Source: JAAUTS01 sp038250235
Lineage (GTDB): Bacteria > Verrucomicrobiota > Verrucomicrobiia > Methylacidiphilales > JAAUTS01
DNA: 30,883 nucleotides
Assembly (NCBI GenBank): GCA_038250235.1
Contig: JBBSCO010000033.1
Coordinates: 1 to 30,883, forward strand
Direction of reading: 5' to 3'
Shown here: positions 16,707 to 25,237 of the stretch, one piece after another
Position numbering within the stretch: the first letter of the stretch is position 1
Layout: each line of letters opens with the position of its first letter
The notes under the pieces: generated by a model
What the model was told of the DNA's origin: nothing
Database searches by the model: none
What the model saw: the letters and a program-made list of their open reading frames with translations, nothing else
Program-made: the position numbers and the translations under genes

Positions 16707-17456
16707 AAATGATAGTGTAGCACAGGCAATGTCACAACGGCAAGGTCATTACTCCATGAAAATTCAAGTCTGCCTTTCTGGATTTTGACTTAATAATACT
16801 TAACAAGCGGATCAGCCTCCTGGACTTCCTTCAGGAGCGGCAAACATTTGACAAGGGAAACCCTTTTCCTGTCGGTAAGTCACTGGTTCATAAAAGCCAG
16901 CAAGCACGGCGGTAGAAGCGGCTGGACCAAGAAGATGAGTTTCGCTTTAAGGGGATCCAAGCAAACCGCGTTCTGCACGTGAAAAAATCCCGGAGTAAAG
17001 TGTTTCTGGGCGGTCTATAGGCTTTCTTCTCGGGAAATAAGAATCCGGTTCCGGCAGGAACAATCCAATAGGCTCCTAAACAGCACAGAAAAATCTTGCG
17101 GGGTGACTCTCTGGTATCCGCCTGCTGATGAAACCGAAGCCCACTACATCTCTATTTCTATGCTAGGAGTAGCGGAGTTAGATCCAACGGGAACCTGAGT
17201 GGCAGGTCGGTTTGATTGGCTGTATCCGGGGTTTTCCTCCCACGTTGAAACTCCGGTAGGACATGCCGGCACTCGATTCTTCATCGCTCTGCCGGAGCAT
17301 GGAGACATCGGCTTTAACTTTGGTTTTAAACAAACTGGCCCGCCACTAGAATCTGCCAGGGACAATTCTGGATAGCACAACCGGAAGCCCGTGTCTTTTT
17401 GTCGTTTGAAGAGACAAAAGTTTGGCAAAATCAAAAAGGCGCGATAACATGAAAGA
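16707..17456. other. 750-bp gap with no confident gene
   Basis: Region between the divergent FHA operon and the hybrid histidine kinase, so promoters for both should lie here, but no clear promoter was recognised. The only sign of coding is the interrupted plus-strand frame at 16995-17375 listed separately. A minus-strand open frame at 17144-17650 overlaps the kinase gene and looks like a shadow. Confidence 0.6.
16995..17375 (+). pseudogene. possible degraded ORF with one internal TGA
   Basis: I do not recognise this. From 16995 the plus strand stays open in one frame to 17375 except for a TGA at 17196-17198. The two parts read like protein: EKSCGVTLWYPPADETEAHY with ISISMLGVAELDPTGT before the stop, and GRFDWLYPGFSSHVETPVGH with AGTRFFIALPEHGDIGFNFG after it. 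There is no credible start codon, and the next upstream in-frame stop is close (near 16980). It may be a decayed gene remnant; chance is not excluded. Confidence 0.3.
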
Positions 17457-19151
17457 ATGCCCGAGGCTCCCAGGCCCCTGAATGAAACCCAACGCTTGAG
17501 TGCCCTACGGGCCTTGTCCATCTTGGACACGGACAAGGAAGAACGCTTCGACCGTTTGACCCGCCTTGCCGCCGTCATTGCCGGAACCCCCATGGCCATC
17601 GTCAGCCTTGTTGATGAAAATCGCCAATGGTTCAAGTCCAGCCATGGCATGGATAACAGGGAGACTTCCCACGCCCTTTCTTTCTGCGCTTACACCATCC
17701 TACAGCCCGGACCCCTGATGGTATCGGACGCCAGCATCGACCCGCGCTTCTCAGACAATGCCCTTGTTCAGGGACACCCCCACATCCGTGCCTATCTGGG
17801 ATTCCCTTTAAAAACCCACGGAGGTGAACAGGTGGGTTCTTTCTGTGTCATAGACAACACCCCGCGGGATTTCACGCCCGGACAGATCACGGCTCTTCAG
17901 GATCTGGCTATGATCGCCTCGGACGAACTAAACAAAGTCGGCCTCAGTGAGCTGATGCAGGAACTCCACGATGCCAAGGAAAAAGCAGATTCTGCCAACC
18001 GGGCCAAGAGCGCTTTTTTGGCCATGATGAGCCATGAAATTCGGACTCCAATGAACGGGATCTTTGGATACACTGAGCTGCTACGAGAAACCAATCTCAC
18101 ACCCGAACAGGTCGGTTATGTCGATGTCATCCGTTCCAGCGGGAAAAGCCTTCTCTCACTGATTAACGATATACTGGATCTTTCCAAAATCGAAGCGGGC
18201 CGTATGGAAACCGAGATCAAGCCTGTCTCCGTGCGCAGAGTCATCCTGGAGTCAAGTAACCTGCTGACCGAAGAGGCCAGGGAGAAAAACATCACGATCG
18301 AAACCGTCATTGATGAAGGCATCCCGGAAATTGTTTTGACAGACGACATCCGCCTGAATCAGATCCTGATCAATCTGATCAGTAATGCCATTAAGTTCAC
18401 TCAGAATGGAGGCATTCGCATACAGGCAGGTCTTTCTGCCGGGCACACACCCGGGCTAGGCACTTTGTTGTTGGAATTCCATGTGGCGGACAGTGGTATA
18501 GGCATCCATCCGCAACAGGCAGACAAACTCTTCCAGCCTTTCAGCCAGGCAGATTCTTCGACCACCCGGCTGTTCGGGGGAACGGGTCTCGGATTGGCCA
18601 TCTGTCGGAAGCTCTGCGAGATGCTCGGCGGCCGGATCTGGCTGGAAAGCATTCCCGGTCAGGGCGCCATCTTTTTCTTCACCATCCGTGTCGGCCTGCC
18701 CGACCCCGCCACCGCACACTCGGGGAGAATCAAACTGACCCAGCGTGTCCCCCTGCCATTGCACACCAGTGGGTTGCGGATTCTCGTCGCTGAGGACAAC
18801 ACTGTGAACAGGCAACTTCTGGAAGCAATGCTGAAACGACTCGGCTACCAGGCTGATTACGCGCCGGATGGAATTGTAGTGATGGAACTTCTCGCCCAAG
18901 GCAGGGTTTATGACGTTATCCTGATGGACCTCAGGATGCCCCGCATGGACGGACTGGAAACAACACGGAACATCCGCGAAAGCGAAGCCGCCGCCATGGC
19001 AAAACCGGTTCACATCATTGCGTTGACGGCCGATGTCATGACCGAAGACCGCAAAGCCTGCATGGAAGCGGGCATGAACCATTTTTTGCCGAAGCCCGTC
19101 CAGCTCAAAGCACTTCAAAGTGCCCTGGACACTATCGCCAACAAGAGCTGA
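17457..19151 (+). CDS. hybrid sensor histidine kinase (GAF-HisKA-HATPase-REC)
   Basis: Soluble kinase of 564 residues with no membrane segment. Residues 20-160 form a GAF domain (IVSLVDENRQWFKSSHGMD, FCAYTILQPGPLMVSDASID, YLGFPLKTHGGEQVGSFCVI). A short coiled coil (165-185) precedes HisKA with phospho-acceptor His193 in FLAMMSHEIRTPMNG. The ATPase domain has the N-box NQILINLISNAIKFT, G1 VADSGIGI, the F-box FQPFSQAD and G2 GGTGLGLAI. The C-terminal receiver (439-560) is complete with Asp491 in VILMDLRMPRMDG and Lys546 in FLPKPV. As a hybrid kinase it needs an Hpt partner, and an Hpt-domain protein is encoded 180 bp downstream. It is divergent from the FHA and REC-PAS operon. Confidence 0.95.
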   Translation: MPEAPRPLNETQRLSALRALSILDTDKEERFDRLTRLAAVIAGTPMAIVSLVDENRQWFKSSHGMDNRETSHALSFCAYTILQPGPLMVSDASIDPRFSDNALVQGHPHIRAYLGFPLKTHGGEQVGSFCVIDNTPRDFTPGQITALQDLAMIASDELNKVGLSELMQELHDAKEKADSANRAKSAFLAMMSHEIRTPMNGIFGYTELLRETNLTPEQVGYVDVIRSSGKSLLSLINDILDLSKIEAGRMETEIKPVSVRRVILESSNLLTEEAREKNITIETVIDEGIPEIVLTDDIRLNQILINLISNAIKFTQNGGIRIQAGLSAGHTPGLGTLLLEFHVADSGIGIHPQQADKLFQPFSQADSSTTRLFGGTGLGLAICRKLCEMLGGRIWLESIPGQGAIFFFTIRVGLPDPATAHSGRIKLTQRVPLPLHTSGLRILVAEDNTVNRQLLEAMLKRLGYQADYAPDGIVVMELLAQGRVYDVILMDLRMPRMDGLETTRNIRESEAAAMAKPVHIIALTADVMTEDRKACMEAGMNHFLPKPVQLKALQSALDTIANKS

Positions 19152-19331
19152 AGGTAAACAGCCCGGTATACAGCTCTAACATGCGAAAGAAGCGGCTTCG
19201 CCCTTTTCGGGATTTTACGGGCAAATCGGTAAAAGCTCTGGATTTCGTTCTGGAATAATTCTATATTCCAAGGGATCTGAGGTCATTGTTTCGGAAATCA
19301 TCCCGCCAACGGAACCGTAGAACTGAAAAAA

Positions 19332-19721
19332 ATGTCTGTAGAACCAATACCTGATGGCGTGACGGAGCCGGGCCAGAACATCCTTGATCCCGATTCCATC
19401 CAGCAATTAAAAGATCTGGACGAAAGCGGGGAAAACAGCCTGTTACATGAATTGTGTGACGCCTTTCTGAATGACTCCGACCAGCACATGGCCCTGATCC
19501 GCCAGTCCCTGGTCATCATGGATATTAAGAGCATCTCCAACAGTGCCCACACCCTGATAGGAGGAGCTTCAAATTTTGGGGCCGTGCGTTTTACCTCAAT
19601 ATGCCAGACCGTCCAGCAGTTCAACCAAGAGACTACCCCGGAACGGGCAGCGGAACTGATCACTGCTTTGGAGAATGAATTCAAGCTCTTGAAAACTGCC
19701 ATGCAGGAACTACAATCATGA
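19332..19721 (+). CDS. Hpt-domain phosphotransfer protein
   Basis: A 129-residue all-helical protein of the Hpt type, expected to relay phosphate from the hybrid kinase's receiver to another receiver. The phosphorylatable histidine is His73 in NSAHTLIGGASNFGA. The usual Hpt motif has a lysine four positions after the start of this block (AHxLKG); here it is isoleucine, so transfer efficiency may differ. The acidic, helical C-terminus (TPERAAELITALENEFKLLK) completes the bundle. Its stop codon overlaps the start of the next ORF (truncated receiver) by 4 bp, which suggests the receiver was once its partner. Confidence 0.88.
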   Translation: MSVEPIPDGVTEPGQNILDPDSIQQLKDLDESGENSLLHELCDAFLNDSDQHMALIRQSLVIMDIKSISNSAHTLIGGASNFGAVRFTSICQTVQQFNQETTPERAAELITALENEFKLLKTAMQELQS

Positions 19722-20029
19722 AAGTTCTGATTGTCGGGGATGAGATGCTTTCCTGCCGGGTGTTGGAAAACAGCCTGGAAAACCAGGGCTATAAAGTCCA
19801 GGCGACTCATGAGAGGGAAGATGCCTCGTCTTTGTTTGGTCAGGAACCCGTCCGCATCAGCATGTATTACAATAAAATCCGGAACGCTGGCAATTATTGC
19901 GAACAGATTGACATTGATATCCGTGGGCACACAGGAACTGATTTTAATTATGGGATAAGCTTGGAGTGTTATAAAAATATGATCGAACCGCAGATCTGGA
20001 GAATGCAGAGGAATCCCTCCTCTTCCTGA
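19718..20029 (+). pseudogene. truncated response-regulator receiver
   Basis: The first 45 residues are receiver-like (MKVLIVGDEMLSCRVLENSL, then ENQGYKVQATHERED). Two things show damage. The first acidic-pocket residue is Gly (VGDE instead of VDDE). After EPVRI, near residue 47, the sequence becomes unrelated and AT-rich (SMYYNKIRNAGNYCEQIDID), with no phospho-acceptor Asp block, no Thr and no Lys. The ORF ends after 103 residues. It looks like a receiver gene cut by insertion or deletion of foreign DNA at about 19855. The start overlaps the Hpt gene by 4 bp, and the stop is 5 bp before hemW. A functional short protein cannot be excluded, but not as a receiver. Confidence 0.7.
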
Positions 20030-20034
20030 AGACC

Positions 20035-21150
20035 ATGCCAGCCCTTTCCCGCACGGAGAGATCCGTCATCCGTCATCTCTATGTGCATGTGCCCTTCTGC
20101 ACCCACATCTGCCCCTATTGTTCTTTTTACAAAACACGCAACAGCCTGCCGCAGATCACGGATTTTTTACCAGCCCTCAAAGCCGAACTGGCCTGGGCTG
20201 AAAGAACCTTTAACCTTCAATTGGAGACAGTATTCTTTGGAGGGGGAACGCCGTCCGCCCTGAGCCTGTCACAGTTGGAAGACCTCTTCCGGGACTGGCC
20301 CCTCAACCGCATCCCCGAAGTCACCATGGAGGCCAACCCCATGACTATCTCTGCGGCCAAGGCGGCCCTGCTGCGCGACATCGGCTTCAATCGGATCAGC
20401 CTCGGCGTCCAGGCTTTTGATGATGTCTCCCTGAAACTTCTGGGCCGGACCCACAATGCGGAACAGATCCGGCACACGGCACGTCTCCTGCGCGGGGCCG
20501 GCTTCACCAATATGAACATCGACCTCATGTTCGCGCTTCCCGGCCAGTGTCACGAGCAATGGCTGGCTAGTCTTCATGCCGCCCTGGAACTGCAGCCAGA
20601 ACACATCTCGGCCTACAATTTGAATTACGAGGAGGACACCGATTTCTTCCGGAAGCTGGAGGCGGGCAAGCTTCACATTGATGAAAATCAGGAACGCGAT
20701 TTCTTTTTGACCGCCTCTGCACTCCTCCGGGAGCATGGTTTCGAGCATTACGAAATCTCCAATTATGCAAAACCCGGCTTTCGCTCCCTGCACAACCAGG
20801 CTTATTGGGCGGGAGCTGATTACCTTGGCCTCGGTCCCAGCGCCTGCTCCACTGTCGGACAACTCCGCTGGAAAAACGTTCCCGATACCGTGGCTTATGC
20901 CAAAGCTCTCCGGGAGAAAGGGGAGCCCTTACGCGAAGAGGAACCTCTTAGTGAGGAAATGAAAACGCATGAACGCATTCTTCTGGGCTTGAGAACCAGC
21001 CATGGTATCGATCCAGAATTGATACCGTCCAGAGTTTCACGCATTGAGGAGTTGAAAGGTGAAGGTCTTCTGGAGCTGACCGGCGGACGACTCCGCCTGA
21101 CCCAGGAAGGCCAACTAGTTTCAGACAGCGTCACCGCCCTTTTGATCTGA
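20035..21150 (+). CDS. hemW: radical SAM heme chaperone HemW
   Basis: Oxygen-independent coproporphyrinogen oxidase-like protein, now regarded as a heme chaperone. The 371-residue protein has the radical SAM cluster motif CTHICPYCSF near the N-terminus after LYVHVPF. It also has the family blocks TVFFGGGTPSALS, TMEANPMTI, FNRISLGVQAFDDVSLKLLG, RTHNAEQ, NIDLMFALPGQ and the HemN-type C-terminal domain with YEISNYAKPGFRSLHNQAYW and YLGLGPSACS. Length is normal for HemW and shorter than HemN. Its ATG is 5 bp after the stop of the truncated receiver ORF, so transcription from the signalling cluster may continue into it. Confidence 0.93.
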   Translation: MPALSRTERSVIRHLYVHVPFCTHICPYCSFYKTRNSLPQITDFLPALKAELAWAERTFNLQLETVFFGGGTPSALSLSQLEDLFRDWPLNRIPEVTMEANPMTISAAKAALLRDIGFNRISLGVQAFDDVSLKLLGRTHNAEQIRHTARLLRGAGFTNMNIDLMFALPGQCHEQWLASLHAALELQPEHISAYNLNYEEDTDFFRKLEAGKLHIDENQERDFFLTASALLREHGFEHYEISNYAKPGFRSLHNQAYWAGADYLGLGPSACSTVGQLRWKNVPDTVAYAKALREKGEPLREEEPLSEEMKTHERILLGLRTSHGIDPELIPSRVSRIEELKGEGLLELTGGRLRLTQEGQLVSDSVTALLI

Positions 21151-21213
21151 AGCTGAGGAGGTTTCGATTCTTTCGCGCAACTTTCTCGGGCGCGGGTGGT
21201 TTCATCACGTTAG

Positions 21214-21873
21214 AACCCAACCGACCCGGATCCAAAAAACAATCCAAATAAAACCGTCGACTGGAAAACCATTCTGAAGATTCTGGGTGTTTTTGTCGCG
21301 GGCCTGCTTCTGGGCATCACCTCCCAGTATCTCAACCGGCCCAAAGCCCATTCCATGGCCGGAGATCCTTCCCACGGCATGCAGAAATTTCGCGACGGCA
21401 AACCAGACGGATTTGGTCAGCACAGGAGCTTTTCCCGTGAAAGGGAAGAAGGCCCAGGCTTTGTCAGAGGACGACGCGAGCCCTCTCCCGAAATGAAAGC
21501 TTACGCCGAGAAACTCAGAAGCGTGGGGGAATCCTTCAAGAGAAAAATTGAAGCTTTCCTAACAGCCGAACAATAAGAAAAGCCGGCCTCGCTGCATCAG
21601 GGTCCCCGTGGCGCGGCAGACATCGGATCCCAGGATGACAAAGAACCCGGCTTCAAACGTAAAGAAGGCAAAGGGCCGCGCGGACGTGATCCGTTGATGG
21701 GTGTGATTGTGTGCAAACCCGCTCTGGAGCGGATGTCCCGGGAGCTTGCCCTCAATGACAAACAAAAAGTGCAGGTCGAAAAAATCATGGCCGAACGGGG
21801 GGATACATTCCTGAAATTTGTGGATCAGAACCCTCCTCCGGTAAAGGAGGACAAACCCCGCAAAGAAGTTTGA
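21214..21873 (+). pseudogene. Spy/CpxP-like membrane-anchored protein gene with internal TAA
   Basis: One plus-strand frame is open from 21214 to the TGA at 21871-21873 except for a single TAA at 21574-21576. The first part encodes a membrane anchor (DWKTILKILGVFVAGLLLGI) and a charged helical segment ending FKRKIEAFLTAEQ. The second part begins EKPASLHQGPRG and contains CKPALERMSRELALNDKQKV and QVEKIMAERGDTFLKFVDQN. Both LTAEQ and LNDKQKVQVEKIM resemble the LTxxQ repeats of periplasmic Spy/CpxP-type chaperones and metal sensors. There is no ATG before 21355 in frame and a TAG sits just upstream (21211-21213), so the start is also damaged. An independent short protein from 21355 cannot be excluded. 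Confidence 0.65.
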
Positions 21874-21900
21874 ACCAACCAACGCTCTTTTCAGAAAACA

Positions 21901-21933
21901 GCAAAACACCCCGCCGCGTGCGGGGTGTTTTGC
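21901..21933 (+). terminator. 14-bp perfect hairpin between the Spy-like remnant and galK
   Basis: A perfect 14-bp stem (21901-21914 with 21920-21933) with a 5-base loop, GC-rich at its core and A/T-rich at its base, with T runs inside and just after the right arm. It fits a rho-independent, possibly bidirectional, terminator. It ends only 23 bp before the galK start codon, leaving no room for a normal promoter between them. Confidence 0.75.
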
Positions 21934-21956
21934 TTTCCATTTAATAAGAAATCCCC

Positions 21957-23051
21957 ATGGTTGATGGTCGATTTATGATTTCCACCTACGCTCCCGGACG
22001 CGCCGAACTTCTCGGCAACCACACCGATTATAACGAAGGACTGGTTCTTTCCCTGGCCATCAACACCGGCACCACCATCCAGGCCAAAACCCTGGCCGAT
22101 GGTGCCCTTCGCCTGGAGTCCAGCGACCTTAATAGCGTCTGGAGCGGACAGTTGGAACACCTCTCCCCGCAGACCGATCCCACCTGGGTGAATTATGTTC
22201 TCGGTGTCTTTGCCGAATTACGGAAGCGGGGCATCCCTGTCGGCGGTGCCGATTTCAAAGTCTCCAGCACCATCCCCATCGGAGCCGGTCTGAGCAGTAG
22301 TGCCGCCCTGGAAATAGCCACCGCCCTAAGCCTGAAAAAACTGTATCCCTTCACCTTGCCCGATCTCGATATTGCCAGAGTTGGCCAGGGGGCCGAGCAC
22401 CATTATACCGGAGTCAAATGCGGACTGCTGGACCAGATTTCCGTTCTCATGGGAAAAAAGAACCACGCCACCTACATCGATTGCCGCAGTTTTGAAATCC
22501 GACACCTGCCATTGGGCGAGGAGGCTGTTTTTGTCATTGTCCACTCCGGAGCCAAACACGCTCTGACCTCCGGCGAATACAATGAACGGCGGGAGTCCTG
22601 CGAGGCGGCAGCCGGACTTTTGGGCAAAAAAGCCCTGCGTGACGTGAACGAAGCGGAATTGGAGGCGGCCCGGCCCGGACTTCCGGAAAATGCTTATAAA
22701 CGGGCCAAACATATCGTGGGTGAAAACGGGCGCGTGGCGCATGCGGTCAGTTATTTGGCCAAAGGGAATGTGGAAGCTTTCGGGAAGCTGATGTTCCAAT
22801 CCCACCAAAGTTCCGTCGATTATTTTGAGAATAGCTGTGAGGAATTGGATATACTCGTGGATCTGGCAAAAAAACAACAGGGCTGCCTCGGCTCACGCCT
22901 GAGCGGGGGTGGATTCGGAGGGGCCACCATCAATCTTGTCAGGAAAGAGGCGGCGGAGAAATTCAAGAACGGGATTGGCACCGCGTATCAGGCTGCAACC
23001 AGATTAAGCCCGGTGATACTGGAAACGCCAGCCTGCGACGGGGCACGATAA
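21957..23051 (+). CDS. galK: galactokinase
   Basis: GHMP-family kinase that phosphorylates D-galactose at C1 with ATP (Leloir pathway). The protein (364 residues from this ATG) has the substrate signature PGRAELLGNHTDYNEG at the N-terminus. The ATP-binding GHMP motif 2 is IPIGAGLSSSAALEIA, the catalytic-site region is CGLLDQISVLMGKKNHATYI, and motif 3 is RLSGGGFGGATINLV. A second ATG at 21975 (MISTYAPGRAE) is closer to the family start and may be the real one. Other gal genes are absent from the window. A strong hairpin ends 23 bp before the first ATG. Confidence 0.93.
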   Translation: MVDGRFMISTYAPGRAELLGNHTDYNEGLVLSLAINTGTTIQAKTLADGALRLESSDLNSVWSGQLEHLSPQTDPTWVNYVLGVFAELRKRGIPVGGADFKVSSTIPIGAGLSSSAALEIATALSLKKLYPFTLPDLDIARVGQGAEHHYTGVKCGLLDQISVLMGKKNHATYIDCRSFEIRHLPLGEEAVFVIVHSGAKHALTSGEYNERRESCEAAAGLLGKKALRDVNEAELEAARPGLPENAYKRAKHIVGENGRVAHAVSYLAKGNVEAFGKLMFQSHQSSVDYFENSCEELDILVDLAKKQQGCLGSRLSGGGFGGATINLVRKEAAEKFKNGIGTAYQAATRLSPVILETPACDGAR

Positions 23052-23136
23052 AAACAAAGGTTCTTCATAATGTTAAAGAAGCGCTCTTTCGCTTCCCTGA
23101 CTTTTCTTCGCCTAACCTGCGCCTTCAGCCCTCCGC

Positions 23137-23153
23137 GTCTTTGCGTTAAACGG
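23137..23153. repeat. copy of the GCAAAGACGC-type short repeat (reverse orientation)
   Basis: The stretch ccgcgtctttgcgttaa, in the gap between galK and folE2, is the reverse complement of the theme seen at 6721-6750 (ttaacgccaagacgcaaag). Confidence 0.4.
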
Positions 23154-23168
23154 CTGTGATTTTATTGC

Positions 23169-23969
23169 TCACCCTTTTTCGATCATGGCGTAGGCGCTGT
23201 GATTGTGGATGCTTTCCATGTTTTCGGCTTCCACCCGATACCAGGTGATGTCCGGATGTGCGTTGCAGCGCAATGCCACATTGCGGACCAGATCCTCGAC
23301 AAACACGGGATTGTCATAGGCTTTTTCCGTGACGAATTTTTCATCGGGCCGCTTCAGGAGGGAATACAACTCGCAACTGGCCGACTCTTCCACCAGTGAG
23401 ATCAGATCCTCGATCCAGACTGTTTTCTTGAACTCCACAGTCAGAGTGACGTAGCCCCGTTGGTTATGGGCACCACGGGCACTGATGGCCTTGCTGCAGG
23501 GACAGAGAGTGGTCACCGGCACAACCACCGTCACCCGGAAATCCACCCGCTTGCCTTTGGCCTCCGCATCAAAACGGACCACGTAATCCACCAGGCCAAG
23601 CGACTTGGTCACCGGCGCTTTTTTTTCCAGAAAATAGGAAAACTCCATTGCCAGATGGGCGGACTTGGATTCCAACCGCTGCTGGAGGGAATGCAGGATC
23701 TTGGGAATGCTTTCCACATGGATGAGGCTGCCATGCGAGTTCAGGACCTCGACAAAGCGGCTCATGTGAGTGCCTTTAAAGTGGTGCGGAAGATCCACCG
23801 AGAGGGAAAGGGTGGCCACGGTATTCTGACGGCTGCGGGCCTTGTCCGCCACTTCCACTGGATGTTTCAGGCCTTTAACGCCGACCTTGTCGATCCGCAA
23901 CTTGCGGTGATCACGCTCACTTTGTTTGTCGTTCATGGATAGACTCACGGTTTTGGCGGCATGGGACAT
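23169..23969 (-). CDS. folE2: GTP cyclohydrolase FolE2 (type IB)
   Basis: Converts GTP to 7,8-dihydroneopterin triphosphate, the first step of folate and queuosine-type pathways. It uses the zinc-independent, metal-flexible IB enzyme. The 266-residue protein shows IDKVGVKGLKHPVEV, THMSRFVEVLN, and the active-site block TTLCPCSKAISARGAHNQRG with the conserved cysteine. The C-terminal DNPVFVEDLVRNVA and WYRVEAENMESIHNHSAYA are also typical. An alternative ATG lies at 23936 (MNDKQSERD), and the first 11 residues are not conserved in the family as far as I recall. It is transcribed toward galK and stands alone. FolE2 in other bacteria is often induced by zinc limitation; no Zur-like site was recognised. 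Confidence 0.95.
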   Translation of the reverse strand: MSHAAKTVSLSMNDKQSERDHRKLRIDKVGVKGLKHPVEVADKARSRQNTVATLSLSVDLPHHFKGTHMSRFVEVLNSHGSLIHVESIPKILHSLQQRLESKSAHLAMEFSYFLEKKAPVTKSLGLVDYVVRFDAEAKGKRVDFRVTVVVPVTTLCPCSKAISARGAHNQRGYVTLTVEFKKTVWIEDLISLVEESASCELYSLLKRPDEKFVTEKAYDNPVFVEDLVRNVALRCNAHPDITWYRVEAENMESIHNHSAYAMIEKG

Positions 23970-24162
23970 GCCTAAAACCTAAACGAAGAAGGCCAAATGT
24001 AAAATGCCCTGTAATGGCTGGTCCCTCACTACCTGAAGTTTCAACAGCCAGGGTAGAGCAACCTGTCTGCAGCAATTCATCAAGGGAAGGCAAAAGGTTT
24101 CGGAAAGTGATTTTTTTCTACGCAAACGGAGTCCGAACCGATACCGTGGTTGCGTGTTGCGC

Positions 24163-25233
24163 ATGGCCATCCGCGTTTTCGTTCTGGGCATCCTTTTATG
24201 CCCAAGCACTTACGCCGCAAGCACTCACACGCTGGCCAAAGGCGACACCTACTACAGCCTTAGCCGGAAATACGGAGTCAGCGTAACCGAACTTCAAAAA
24301 GCCAATCCCACCCTGAACCCTTCCGCCCTGCAAGTCGGGCAGATCGTCCAAATACCTACCGATCAAGCTACAGCTCCCCCCACTCCCGCACCTACTTCCG
24401 CAACACCCAATCTGCCTGCACCTGATTCAAATCCGGAACCTTCCATACCTGCCCAGCCTGAGTTTCATGTCGTCAGCAAAGGTGAGACACTCACCCGGAT
24501 CGCAACCCTGCGCAGCACAAGTGTGGCTGAGCTCAAAGCCCTCAACAATCTCAAGTCCTCCGATATCTTCATCGGCCAGAAACTGCGCGTTCGTAGCAGT
24601 TCCGTTTCCATGGAGGGAAAGGGAAGCCAGGAAAAAGACCCCGAAATTCCGGAGCCACCCGCCGCTCCCACTGCCAAAGCAACACCCACTCCCTCACCAA
24701 CGCCTTCCCCGACGAGCACCCCCACCCCGCAACGCTACATCTTTGTCACCCCTGCCAGGAAACAAATCGATAACGTCCCCAAAACCGAACGTAAATGGAA
24801 ATTCGTCGTCATCCACCACAGCGGCACCAGCACCGGTAATGCCAAAATTTTTGAATATTATCACCGCCGTGTCCGCGGTATGGAAAACGGGATGGCCTAT
24901 CATTTTGTTATCGGGAATGGTTCCGACTCCAAGGATGGAGAGATCGAAGTCGGCAACCGCTGGAAACAGCAGCTCCAAGGCGGTCATCTCCGCAGCGAGG
25001 AGCAGAACGAGATCGCCATCGGTATCTGCCTGGTGGGCGATTTCAACCGGAGCCGTCCGACCAAGAAACAGATCGCGGCCCTGATCGAGCTGACCTCCTA
25101 TCTCCGGCAGAGGCAGCACCCGCGTGAACTGGTTTTCATGGTGCACCGCGATATCAATATCCGTCCGACCGATTGCCCCGGACGACTCTTTCCTTCCCAG
25201 GCCATGTACAACCTCTTTGGCAAAAGAAAATAA
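24163..25233 (+). CDS. secreted LysM N-acetylmuramoyl-L-alanine amidase
   Basis: Periplasmic or cell-wall enzyme of 356 residues that should cleave the muramoyl-peptide amide bond. From the ATG at 24163 there is a signal peptide (MAIRVFVLGILLCPSTYA). Next come LysM 1 (about 22-66, KGDTYYSLSRKYGVSVTELQ) and a Pro/Thr linker, then LysM 2 (about 100-145, VVSKGETLTRIATLRSTSVA). A second linker of PTPSPTPSPTSTPTP type leads to an Amidase_2/PGRP domain. Zinc ligands are visible: His in VVIHHSGTS, and His and Cys in VHRDINIRPTDCPGRLF. GMAYHFVIGNG and NEIAIGICLVGDF are the usual inner strands. GTG (24154) is an upstream alternative start. The membrane-protein gene begins 4 bp after its stop. Confidence 0.93.
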   Translation: MAIRVFVLGILLCPSTYAASTHTLAKGDTYYSLSRKYGVSVTELQKANPTLNPSALQVGQIVQIPTDQATAPPTPAPTSATPNLPAPDSNPEPSIPAQPEFHVVSKGETLTRIATLRSTSVAELKALNNLKSSDIFIGQKLRVRSSSVSMEGKGSQEKDPEIPEPPAAPTAKATPTPSPTPSPTSTPTPQRYIFVTPARKQIDNVPKTERKWKFVVIHHSGTSTGNAKIFEYYHRRVRGMENGMAYHFVIGNGSDSKDGEIEVGNRWKQQLQGGHLRSEEQNEIAIGICLVGDFNRSRPTKKQIAALIELTSYLRQRQHPRELVFMVHRDINIRPTDCPGRLFPSQAMYNLFGKRK

Positions 25234-25237
25234 AACT

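Noticed and set aside
17144..17650. 168-codon minus-strand frame upstream of the hybrid kinase
   Set aside because: Overlaps the GAF-domain coding start on the other strand and lacks any domain signal.
19298..19930. 210-codon minus-strand frame
   Set aside because: Opposite the Hpt gene and the truncated receiver; no start context and no motif.
23110..23152. GCCTAAC ... GTTAAAC pair fitting canonical attC arms, between galK and folE2
   Set aside because: Lies in the GCAAAGACGC-type repeat tract, has no inner stem, and is not next to small same-strand genes.
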